This document shows, one piece after another, positions 35,899 through 46,959 of a DNA stretch of 64,000 bases. The stretch spans positions 61,875,307 through 61,939,306 of the forward strand of contig OX578276.1 in the NCBI GenBank assembly GCA_951217055.1, read 5' to 3'. Within the stretch, counting starts at the first letter, position 1; each line of letters opens with the position of its first letter. The translations under genes were made by a program, and so were the position numbers. The notes beneath the pieces were generated by a model. The model did not search any database and was not told the origin of the DNA. It saw only the letters and a program-made list of their open reading frames with translations. This DNA is from Gerris lacustris (taxonomy: Eukaryota > Arthropoda > Insecta > Hemiptera > Gerridae).

Positions 35899-36292
35899 CA
35901 TAATAACATGACAGTTCCTAATTGGTATTCTTAATTAGAAAAATGTTAAGACCACAGTACAAATTTTTTAAAATTGAAGTTCTTATATTATAAAAAGGGG
36001 CACTCATTTACTTAGTTACCCATCCAAAATTACTTTATTGTCTAAATATTCCCTTGCCTTAATAGTTAATTAGACTAAGTGATTATAATTACCTTTACGT
36101 TCAGTGATGTTCCTTTGTCCCAAAAGGCGTGACTTGATATCCCTTTGTCTTAATAGGTATTTAGACACAGGAATTATTTGTTACACACCAATGGTAACCA
36201 AGTAAATAATTGCCACATGACACCTAATTTACTTCGTTCCCACCTCTTGGTACTTGGGTACTTGATAAATAAATACCATAAGATTCCCCGTT

Positions 36293-36293
<1 letters not shown>

Positions 36294-36335
<42 letters not shown>
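36294..36335 (+). repeat. Poly-T tract of about 42 bases
   Basis: A simple run, possibly the poly(A) tail of a minus-strand retroposed sequence. No identifiable element adjoins it. Confidence 0.9.
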
Positions 36336-36339
<4 letters not shown>

Positions 36340-38395
36340 AAAAGGAATAAATATCTAAATTTATTCATTCTTATAAACTCTATCTTATTTATGGAATATG
36401 TCGATTTTTCAAAATGTCATGCTTGCAATGGGTCAAATGTAGGTTTGATTATCTTGATTCCGCATTCTCTATCTCTGCCCCAAATCTTGAGACTTTTGTT
36501 CTATTTTTGAATGAATCAAGTCTGCTTATCTCTACTTAGACTTCTTTATTTATTCAATAGGTTGAAACATTGAACCAATCTCCATGTCCATATTATATTA
36601 AAAAAATGGATAGGAGTATAAATTACATAAGCTTTGTTAAAAGTTTGTGTTACTATTAAAACTTTTAAGCTAAAGTTTAAAATAATCACAGTTATTATCA
36701 ACATATTATCGTAAATTATGGAATTTCTATTGTATTTGCTGTTATTGTAATTATTAAGTTCTGTATAAAATATTTCCAATTGAGAGTGTTTTAGATTATA
36801 CAGCATGAAAGAAATGATATAGACTGGATTTAGTTTTAGGTATGGAATCATATAAAATAAATTTAGCTTAATGTTCATCCATGTATCATAAGACTATTTT
36901 AAATTTATGTTACTCAACTAATTAAGTGGTAGATATATTTAGATAGTCTTTGTTAATAAAGTGTTAATGTTTTATAATTGAATCACTAAGGGTTAAATAT
37001 AGACTTTAAAGGAGTTTAAAATGACAGAGGTAATAAAGCGAGGGGTAGAAGTAGGCATTATCCTTCATAAATGTCTAGCCTTGACATTTTAGTCTTTCTT
37101 CAATATTGTAGCCCTTTACCTCCTGGGCTATGCATGTTAACGCTGCTTTACCTCACCTTTCCTCCATTTCTATACAGTGAGAGCTAACATTTTACCCTCA
37201 AACTATGCCTCACATTCTATTTTATTACCTTAAATGTGATACAACTTTATTTTTAGATTTTTGGACATTAAATTTGTAATTCCTACCCAACTTGATGCTT
37301 CAAAGTAAATGTTTTTTTAGATAGTTAACTATTCGCTAATTTAATATAATTTTTATATAGAATGGAAAAATTTTCTTATGAATGCAATAAATGTAGAAAC
37401 ACCATTTTGTAAGGAAATCGTATATTTTCTTCATAAATTGTTACAAATAAATTTACCTCTGTTTTATTGTGACTTTTTTTAATTTTTAACTTTAAAATTG
37501 ACATTTTTTGAACTATGAAATTTTTATTTGGTATATGAGTTGAATTTTATTAAGGTTTAATTAATCTTTATGGTTTATTTATTTATTATTTTTGCGCAAG
37601 AGTATAAAAATAAATTATAAATATTTTTTTATATTTGGATTAATAATTAAACTGTTCATTCCACGATATTTTTGTACCTAAGCAAAGTTAGCATACATCA
37701 TTGTTGTATCATTATGCTTAGTTTTCGTTTATATAAAAAAGATTGATCTCGCCTCCTATTCAAAATTTTGAATGTTAGATATAAACGTTGTCGTTTTCTA
37801 ACTGTATACTGCGTTATTCATCGTAATGTATAATTCATGCACTTACTTTAATTTTTCTTTTTAGCTGAACCTTTGTTTTGTTTTATTGTATGAACGGTAA
37901 TTTATGAGTTTATTGTTCGCTAAAACGTATGCACATTATTATGATTATAGAATTCTTAATAAATGCTTTTCCGTGATGTCATTTTAACGGATTATTCAAA
38001 CAAGCGCCTGTAAATTAACATCATAATAAAATAACTTGTGTTTAATTTTAATCGGTCTTAATATTAATATCAATCATTGATTCAAGGGTTTGTAACAGTG
38101 GTTATTAAAGAAAAAACGTAAATTTCCGTACGAATGTATAATATAATATAAAAATTGAATAATATACAATCCTATAATTTTTTGGTAATGCCGCCGCACG
38201 AATGCAATTTTCTAGACTAGAAGTAGGAATTACGTATCCCCCTTTATCCCTTTAGCACAGGGATGGTCTGCTCTTGAATAAAAGCAGTTATAACAATAGC
38301 GTGGATGATTGGTGTTCAACAATTCCTCGTTGTTGAGCTGGTTTTCGCCATCAGTAATCTTCGAGGAATAGACGTCCACATGAAACCAGCATGGT
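36340..38395. other. Intergenic, between gene 4 and gene 3: no recognised gene
   Basis: AT-rich, no exon or repeat-family match. The right end should hold the gene 4 3' UTR. Part of it may control gene 3, whose TATA box is at 34377. Confidence 0.4.
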
Positions 38396-38399
38396 CGCT

Positions 38400-41300
38400 C
38401 TAATGATGAGAGTGATGCTCATCGTGTCCATAGACGTGGGGGTGGTGAGCATGTCCTGATTTCTTCACCACAGCGTTGAATCCGTTGTGTTTGTCGGCAG
38501 TGTAGTGTACCTCACGCATAGTACCGTCGGCTTCCTTCAAAGCATAGAATCTGCGACAGAAATTGTTTTGTTGCCTTATTCGAGTCAATAATTAAATACG
38601 CTTAAATAATTTTCTATGAGAATAAACTGTTAACCATCATTTATATAATCCAGTAGCGTCCCGACGGCAACGACTCACATCAAAATGATTTGTTATTGCT
38701 AAGCTAAGGCAACCACATTTATTCTAATATAAATAATAAAAAATTGTTTTGATTTTTTGGTCTTCAAATAGATATAATAACGTATCTAAATTTATTTACG
38801 TAATTATATTATTTTTTTCTAAATATAAAATGAAGCCTTTTGCCACGGCCGGGCCTTAACGACTTGTGTTTTTATAAACCATTATCTACTACTACTACTA
38901 CCATACTGTCTACTATTACTATCTACCGTAGTTATTACGATCTGATGTAGTTTAAGATTATATGAAAAGGTCAAATTTTTATGTACTGAGTAATTTATAT
39001 TTTTGTAAACATTATTCAAAGGCTCTTAATAAGCCACAAAATTTGCTCGACAAAACTAATTAATGCATTCTTACTAAAAAGAAGTTTATTTCTTAGCTTT
39101 CTCGACTAGATATATTATATTCCTATAATTACCAAATCAAAAATCACTTGAAACAATTCTACTTAGTTTTTATTTCCCTAACTACATATTTAAAGACTGA
39201 ATGATTGATTACGTGTTATTGAAATGATTTATCAAAAGTTTATACATTTTGTTTTTAAAATTTTACTCTGAGCTTTTTAGCGTATTAAGATTTTACAAAA
39301 TATATTTGTGGATGATAATTGAAATTACTAGTATACTCTCTAAATATTATATTTTATCGTCGTCTTACCCCTTGACAGTGTCTCCTTCTCTGGTTTCGTG
39401 CTGGCTTTTTACATCTCCGGTGTGAGGATCATGGACTTCGTATTCGAAAGCGTATTTAGCGGGAGCCTGGAAACAAATTAATCAATGTTATTTTATTACC
39501 AAGTAATATTTTTTAAAGAATCATTATTTTATGTAATATTCTATCAGCATTGTTTTTAGTAATTGAACTGTAATTCTTATATGTTTATCGAATTAGCACA
39601 TTTAATACTTCACACTAATATGATAGATTGATTTATTTAATAATTACTTTAGGAATCGAGCTTTTATTCTACTAATAAAGCGTGTAGGAGTATTAAATAA
39701 TGTAATATTCGTGTGTATAATTTAATTAGATGCGAGACCATTATTAGGCTCTTTTTGAATTAAGGTGAAAAGAGATTACGCGGAGAAAGAAGTAACCTAA
39801 TTATGGTCGCATCGGTTTATAAGGCTTGTGGATTATAGTGTTTAAATAAGAAGCGGTAAAGGTTGTATAATCATCTTTTGATCACTCCTGTAATCTTCAT
39901 GCATCAAGAGTCAAATAATAACCGACTTGTGGTTTCCACCTTGTAAGCAAAAGTGATATTATGAATTATAGTTTCTACCGCAAACAAATAATTTCGAATT
40001 AATAAATGAGATCGTTTTGATAAACCACAAAATAAGAAGGGCACTGTACAATCTACGTAATATTGAGAGAAAAATGACTAGAAGTCTTTTCAATTATATA
40101 ATTTTAAATAAATTTATATCTACTAAGTATAAAAATACAATTTTTCTATTGTTTTGATAATTGTCTCCAAAAATAATGGGTAAATTTACTTCAACTTTTA
40201 TAATGATTAGAGATTGGGCAGTGGTTAAATAGATAAACTTTCAACATTTATATTATAATTATACGAGTTAATTAATTTCAATATAAAAATTAATTAATAA
40301 AAAAATAGTATGCCAATTTTTATGGCATATAGCTTCCTCGCGTCTTATTATTGAATGAATGGTCACATCAGATTTGGATCTCTTTCGATTCCTAGTGGGG
40401 TCACACTTTTTTTATTCAATCAAATGTAGGCGCAGAAAGTTGAAATTAATATAGAATCATGTGATGTAATGTAAGTATATACACGATTATAAGGCATTAT
40501 TGCGTGACATTTTGATTCGAATTATAATATATATTAAATTATATATCAAATAGTCTATTGTCTTTAGGATCTACGTTTGTAGTAGACAGCTACTTTAAAG
40601 TATACCTACATTTGATGTAGATCGGAGATTAAACTAAACCAAACAATTTGTTTAAAGTTTAAAATAGTCAACTGTAAATAGATTTAAATACATATAATAT
40701 AAAAGCTTACAAAGTAGTCATGGTGTTCTCCGTGATCATCATGAGATGGGCCGTCTCCATGTCCACCACCTCCTGCAGAAGAGCCATGGCCTCCGAAGGA
40801 ACCATGAGAGGATCCATGGCCACTGAATGAACCGTGACCTCCGAAGGAACTAATACCGTGCCCGTATTCTGGCAGTCCGAGAACACAGGCAGCCATGCTA
40901 GCCATCAACAACATGCAAGTCTTCTGAAAGAACAAAAGAGAAGTGATAATACTTTAAATTAAACAAATAATCATTTGTGGGTTTTTGAAGAATTTGAAAG
41001 TGCATGAAGAGACTTTGGAATAGATCAAAAGCAACGAAAAAGTTCAATCCAAGATTTTCTTTATTTTAATGGCCAGACAAATAAATTGAATTATTATTGT
41101 TTCAATTTTCAAATTATACATTGTTTATTTTGACTTGAGTTTGTTTCTCTGCATGCTTTGTTTTCCTAATAATCCAATGATATTTTCATTTTTTTTGTTT
41201 TCGAATAATAAGTCAATGATATTGAACAAGCTCTAGATATATTATTATAAGTCATCAAAAAAGTATTTTTAATAATACTAGTTGATCACCCTTAACCAAA

Positions 41301-43398
41301 TTCCATCATTTTTAGCTTAACTGTTCTACTTATAAATTTAATGTCTTATTTTTCTAAAACATACTTTTTCTTGTATTTTATAAATTCAATTATTCGATAG
41401 TAAAAAGATTTTTAGTAAATATGTAATTGTTTTGAGAAGTAAAATTAATTGTACTCATACTAAAATACTGAATTTAATCTATATATCTGTTAGAAACCCC
41501 GATAAATGAATTTAATAAGTATACTACCGTTATTTTATACTTAAATATAATCGTAAAGTTGGCTTATATTATATGTAAAATAAATTGGTCGTTTTATAGA
41601 TAAATAAATCCTATTAACAGATCATTTGCTTTATAACTCTTCAGGAGCATTAATGATAATGTTAATTACCTACTAATTTATTTTATAATTTAATTCATAA
41701 CAATTAGTATATGAGCTGATTCATAAAAAAGAGATTTAAGGAATCCCCTTTTTTTATTTGTTTCCAGTAAAATCGTTTTTTTAAGTGATTAATTCACAGT
41801 TCTGGATGAGCGAGCGCGGTATCTTTTGAATCACTTCTGGCTGAGTGTGATGGTCTATTACTTCCGTTTGAGTGAACTCCTTCACGCGTCAAAGAAAGGT
41901 AAACATATAGTAAGACATTCTGCCCTAGAAACGACCTGAAATGATTGAATTACTGATACCACCGAGACCGAATCTTAGAGGCCTTTAAGGCGTAGCTCAA
42001 TCCCTTCTACATTAACCAATAGTTTAGTGTTGTTTTTTTTGTCCCTCTAAGTGTAACGGTACCCCTTTCTGTTTATTCCTTAGCGGGCTTTTTAAACCGT
42101 CCCTAATGCATTAGACGTGTTATTACCAACCACACTACGCCTGAGAAATAGCCTCAGATACCGACTATTGGGTTTGGAAATTATGAAATCAAACTTGTAA
42201 ATATACCTCATTATCTGCGTTACTATAAACTTTTCTTTTTTTTTGTTTTACTTTCTTTGTTATAAATGATAGGTATAATTCCAAGGCTCTAAGGCCACGT
42301 GACAGCCTGTTTTTTTACAATAAAAAAAAATTCATTGTTTTTACTTGTAACCATTCATCTGTGGCGTGTCTAATAAATAAAAATGTATAATCAACAAGGA
42401 TAATTAAAGTTTAATTTAGCTGGCTAATTTGGTGAAAGATTTTATTTCTCGTTTTAATAATGTAGAGATAACACGATTATTATATTTCTAAGGATATTTG
42501 CGCCTGAAAAAATTACTTATAATCTCTTATTATTAGAAAGAAAAAAATAGTCTGCCAATTAGTGTCGCACACAATTAAAATATCTCCCTCGCATCAAATT
42601 TCGTCTACTTTAATTAATTTATGCTTTTAAAATATATGTTTGTCAAATTTATTTAATTTTCCCCCTTTCATTAAATCTTCCAATTTCTGCTTTGATTTCT
42701 TACAGTAATGAAAATATCAATTTAGAGAAATTTAAAGAGCACAGATGGTTGTAATTAATTTGGGGCTCTCTGCGGGCTACCTTTTACTAACCATTCAAAT
42801 TTCATAAAAATCAGATGAGTACTTTAAGATATAGGTGTAAATGAATGTACGTTTGTGCGCATGTGGAAGAGATGCGAATGGGCACAGAAGGTTGAAACTT
42901 ATATGTGCTAATTATGGCCTACCATCCAAATTTCATTAATATCGCGGACGAAAAGGTTCTTACGATAGTTGTTTCGCAAAAAAATAGTGACAGTCAGACA
43001 GACTGACACACCGACACGAAACAAAAAATGTTCCCTAATGTCAAACGGATTTCTGTCTTGGAAGTTTTGATCGGAGACAAAAAAAAATCAGAATGATCGC
43101 ACATAGCTTCCGTTAACTTCGGTAAGCTCGCAAGCAAAAATGTTTACGTATTATTTATTATTTTGTATTGATAATTTATTAGTAACATTATTCGTGTTTT
43201 TTTGTTGCAGGTACACTTAATCACGAAATCAGATGATTTTTCAATATGGCGTGATCATAATTAGGTATGTTAGATATTAAAAATAACCTAGGTTGAATTA
43301 AGTGAATGCGTTTTATCCTCAATTACTGTGGCTATATATAAAGATATATCTGGAAAAATGCTCAAGATAAAGTCTCTTTGATAAATCAGTTAGAAGGT

Positions 43399-43436
<38 letters not shown>

Positions 43437-45251
43437 CAGTCCCTTTAGGAAGTTTTATTACAGTTGTCTTTTTTGGAGGTCCGTCTGTTTGTTTTAAGAG
43501 TTATTCAAAGTAGTAAATTTTAAACACCATGTGATTTGGCAGTTACTTCTTTTAAATATTGTAGTCTCGTCAGTTATTAATTAATATTTCAGACCTCTTG
43601 ATTAAATTTATTCTAAAATTAAAGATATTAAAATGGAGACGGGTTCATTTATTTTATTACTCTTGGCACTTAAGATAATTTAAATACTTATTCTAGTATT
43701 TCTAGTTAGTTGTTTAATTCAAATAATCGTCTATTTGGGTATCATAATTCAATTATTGTATGTTTGTTCATTTTAAAATGTTATGTGGACTTCTTAAAAA
43801 GTAATTTAGTAATAATACAAAATAGAGCTTCTTTAAAGAATATCTGTTATAGGTGAGTTAATTCAAGTTACCTTTTAATAATTAGAACTAACTTCCTTAT
43901 TTTGGCTCTACAATTCGTCACTTTAATAATAGTTTTTCACTAATTGCTATACTTCGGTGCACTCATACCTTTACTAAATTATATTAGTATTCCCATGTAA
44001 AGGATAATCATCGAATAGAATAATTAAATAGTTTTTAGAGTGGAAGTAATTTGATTATTAGTGGAAGTAGTTTTGGTTATTGTTGGAAGTAAATTTTGTA
44101 ATTATTAAGTTACTGTCGTAGTCCTAATTTGACTTTAAAATCATTATAAGATGTTGTTAGGTTATTGTAAAAACAAAAATATATTTAAATTATAAAATTA
44201 TTTGTAACTTTGTAAATTGAATTGTTATTATTATAAAAGTAAATAGTTTTTGAATTTGGAAAAACATATTGAAAATAATTGATCAATTTAATAAATTGTT
44301 AAATATGGTTTAACAATTTTGCCTGGTGTCCGAGAAAAACGGTGTTGGGCAATCGATTTACTGCGTATAGATCGTACCTGAATCATTTTGGTAAGTGTTG
44401 GTGTTGCCCGAATGTGATCCGTAAGATGATAGTATCGGTACTGTGCCCCTTGGAAGCTAGCAATAAGGCTTTTATAGACGGATTGACGGGCCATGAAGCC
44501 CTCACGTAATGCGGGGTAAATTGTCAACCGCTATAACAAGCTGCCTTAGAGAGACCGAGTAATAAAACAGTCTATTGTGGTAGAGAGAGATAGAAACATA
44601 ATGCCGCTATTCAGAATGCACATTTCATGCACTGATACGTGTCTGTCTGGCCCTATGTCGTCAAAACGTTACTCAATTTGGAAACGAACTTTGCCCTACC
44701 TCCCCACGGTTGCGGAGAATCTCGGGATGATCGGTAACGCATTTAGTTACAAACGCGCTGCTTTATTGTCGGTAAGAGTTCGGGTACTCGTCTTTTTCAT
44801 AAAACAGTACTGAACCACCGGTCAACTAATAACAATACCTGGTAAAATCAATCACAATCAAATATTTAATGTTCTATTATTAATAGGTAAAAGTATTATT
44901 TTAACATCTTCATTTAAGAGTTCTTAGATAAGATGTGACATGATACTAAACTACATCAATGAATATAATTTGCAATATTTATTAGCTTAGAATTTAATAG
45001 TTCTTCCAATGTCTGTTAGATAGCAAATTATTATTATTGTTTTTTAATGCTTAGTATCTTACTATGATTTATTTTAAATGTATCATTTCTAGTGCTATCC
45101 TTGTTCTCTGGCATTTAAATGTACAACTATATAGAATATAGTTATTTTAGCGCAAAGCTGCATTAACTCAATGGCGATATTGCTCCAGCGGACCTTATTA
45201 AATTTCTCTTTGTTCTTTATGTAAGAAAACATTTCTTACCTTAAAAAACAT
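38400..45251 (-). CDS. RR-2 cuticular protein with Gly/His-rich N-terminus, gene 4 of the cluster (157 aa, four exons)
   Basis: Predicted secreted chitin-binding cuticle protein. Coding exons: 45240-45251 (MFFK, donor AAG/gtaaga), 40711-40923 (71 aa), 39369-39466 (98 nt, RR-2 first half) and 38400-38550 (RR-2 second half, stop TAG). Signal peptide: [16 protein letters not shown] after MFFK. Next comes a low-complexity region with repeated FGGHGS, SGHGSS and a GGGGHGDG run, then [11 protein letters not shown]. The RR-2 domain runs [54 protein letters not shown], and the tail is His-rich. Introns are 4316, 1244 and 818 bp. The last splits the codon for the Gly of VKG in phase 2, inside the RR-2 domain; genes 1-3 have no intron there. 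Exons 2-4 are firm. Exon 1 is inferred from splice signal, TATA spacing and the M-F-x-K pattern I recall for insect CPR first exons. Confidence 0.88.
40310..40490 (-). repeat. Family A repeat, truncated copy 8 (gene 4 intron 2)
   Basis: 'tatggcatatagcttcctcg' marks the end of the family. Similarity fades past about 40490. Confidence 0.5.
41790..42190. other. Less AT-rich island in gene 4 intron 1, unidentified
   Basis: Base composition rises in G+C relative to both sides ('ggatgagcgagcgcggtatc', 'ccgtccctaatgcattagac'). No long reading frame. It could be an old transposon fragment or a conserved element. Confidence 0.3.
42550..43135 (-). repeat. Family A dispersed repeat, copy 9 (gene 4 intron 1)
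   Basis: Reverse, nearly full length: 'gtctgccaattagtgtcgc' at the left, 'cagtcagacagactgacac' in the middle, and 'cttccgttaacttcggtaag' at the right. Confidence 0.75.
44290..44820. other. Less AT-rich island in gene 4 intron 1 with two short open frames
   Basis: About 500 bp with clearly higher G+C than its flanks. A minus frame (44288-44527, 79 aa) and a plus frame (44577-44813, 78 aa) are open, but neither resembles a protein I know. It lies within 450 bp of the proposed gene 4 first exon. It may be a transposon remnant. Confidence 0.3.
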
Positions 45252-45295
45252 TAAATTTTAAGTAATTCGGTAAACTATGAGTGTAAGTTTTCCGC

Positions 45296-45735
45296 GACAA
45301 CTGAGACTAACTTTCTTATATATTCTCGGTCCCAGATCCTAGGAAATTTTCGTTTTCTATTTTGAACAAAATCATATTTATTTTCATCAATATCTCGGAA
45401 GCGGCTTATATCGTTAGATTCATATTAAATGGACTACTACATTCTAGAATTTTTTAAATAAAAATCGTCGGAAGCGTTTTAGAGAAATAATTTTTTTGTG
45501 GGATGCGCCCCCAAAGTTGGAGCTAAAATTCCATTCTCAATTTCCACACGGGGTATGATTTTTTAACATGTATGCAAAATTTCTTCAAACTTGGGGTAGT
45601 AGTTTAGGCTACACGCGACTGCAGATAAGGATGACAGACATTTAATAAGAAACACTTTTTTTGGACTCAAGGGACCTCAAAACGTGTGAATCTCAAAATC
45701 GAAATTTCACAATACTCTCTCTTTATATAAGAAGG
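45296..45735 (-). repeat. Family D dispersed repeat, copy 3, ending at the gene 4 promoter
   Basis: Reverse copy carrying the complements of 'gaggtcccttgagtcc' and 'gcatacatgttaaaa'. Its 3' tail (complement of 'gacaactgagactaacttt') holds the candidate TATA and initiator of gene 4. Confidence 0.7.
45299..45322 (-). promoter_or_regulatory. Candidate core promoter of cuticular gene 4, apparently in a repeat tail
   Basis: TATATAAG lies at 45322-45315 and an exact TCAGTT initiator at 45304-45299. The A is about 20 bp below the TATA, which is shorter than usual. The ATG is 71 bp below the TATA, the same distance as in gene 2. The block aligns with the 3' tail of family D repeats (at 58690-58727, for example), with about three substitutions and one gap. 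Either the promoter was recruited from the repeat, or the true first exon lies elsewhere. Confidence 0.4.
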
Positions 45736-45819
45736 TAAAATCTGTCCGAGACAACTTAGACAAACTTCCTCTAATTGTTCAAACTGAATTTAAATTCTAT
45801 AATATCTTATTTACCTAAT

Positions 45820-46065
45820 TGATTTTTTACTATCTCATATAAACAGATTTTAATGGATTTACACGTTTTGAGGTCCCCTGAGTCCAAAAAAGTCTGTCTG
45901 ACGTCTGTGCAGAGTCGTGGAGCTTAAACTTCTAGCCGAGTTCAACAAAATTTGGCATACATGTTTAGAAAAATCATACGCAGAGGTGAAATCGAAAAAT
46001 TATTATTAGCTCCAAATTTTGGGGTGCTATCTCAAAAACTCTGAAAAACGTAAAATTTTGTTATC
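45820..46065 (+). repeat. Family D repeat, partial copy 4
   Basis: 'actatctcatataaac', 'ttgaggtcccctgagtcc', 'ggcatacatgtttag'. It lies head to head with copy 3, giving an imperfect inverted pair over 45296-46065. Confidence 0.7.
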
Positions 46066-46369
46066 AATTTTTTTTTTTTCAACTAGTAAACTTGTTTTTT
46101 ATTGATCACAAGTAGTTTAAAACCCAGTACAATGTACATCATACGGTCTGATTGCTTAAGTTTTTATAAAGTTCTACAATCTACGTATTTTTTTACAAAT
46201 GTGACAATTTGTTGGGTGTTATGTCGTAGGAAATTTAATTTAATTTCTGATATGGAGTTAGAATTTGAAATTAAAGTGTTGTATAGGGGGAAAAATTACA
46301 ATTCGCCATAAGATCTACGTTCATTGATTACTAACTGCTGATGATTTGTAAGCCATATCTCCGGCGTTT

Positions 46370-46770
46370 TGTTCACTTTAAGATGGAGTTTCTTCCAAAA
46401 ATGTTTGTCATGTAATTGCGTTACACCCGGTTTAATTATTCAATTTGAAATAAGTTGATTTAAAAAAAAATTAAATACAAGCTTTTATTCGTATTCTTCT
46501 CACCAAACCCTTTCATTTGATACCCATATCATATAGGCGTGCTAAAAAAATAACTAGTCCGTCATTTTGGGCTGCCCGCCATATTGTATTTAGAATGGTT
46601 AATTTAGTTACTTAGCTAAACATGTATTGTCGTCCAAACTAAACGTGTATGCAAAATTTCAATTCAATCGGTTAAGGATAACTGCATTAAAATTCAGTTA
46701 CAAGATTTGACCCGAACATACATACGACATGCATGCCTACAAACATTGCAAGTTATATAAAAGCTTGTAA
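46370..46770. repeat. Probable dispersed repeat, single copy in this window
   Basis: Contains 'catttgatacccatatcata', 'ttgggctgcccgccatattg', 'cgtgtatgcaaaatttcaat' and 'catacatacgacatgcatgc', phrases of a type I know from insect repeats. No second copy here, so the call is by style only. Confidence 0.4.
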
Positions 46771-46948
46771 AAAATAGTAAAAGAAATAACAAATAACGCA
46801 TAGATGATCCTTTTTAGCATAAAAAATGAATGAAAGGTTATAAACTTATCCCATATGTAAAAAGATACAGAAAAATGGTATAGTAAAGTAGGGGAATCCA
46901 GCTGGTACATTATTAATTATGGGGTTTGCTAAAACCGCATATAGTCAC

Positions 46949-46957
46949 TCAAGGTCA
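46949..46957 (+). promoter_or_regulatory. Exact FTZ-F1-type nuclear receptor site (TCAAGGTCA)
   Basis: Matches the consensus YCAAGGYCR bound by FTZ-F1, a known regulator of insect cuticle genes around moulting. It lies 1.6 kb upstream of the proposed gene 4 promoter. One 9-bp match in a large window can occur by chance. Confidence 0.2.
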
Positions 46958-46959
46958 AG

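Noticed and set aside
36174..36510. Frames across the poly-T tract giving poly-Phe or poly-Lys
   Set aside because: Low-complexity translation without support.
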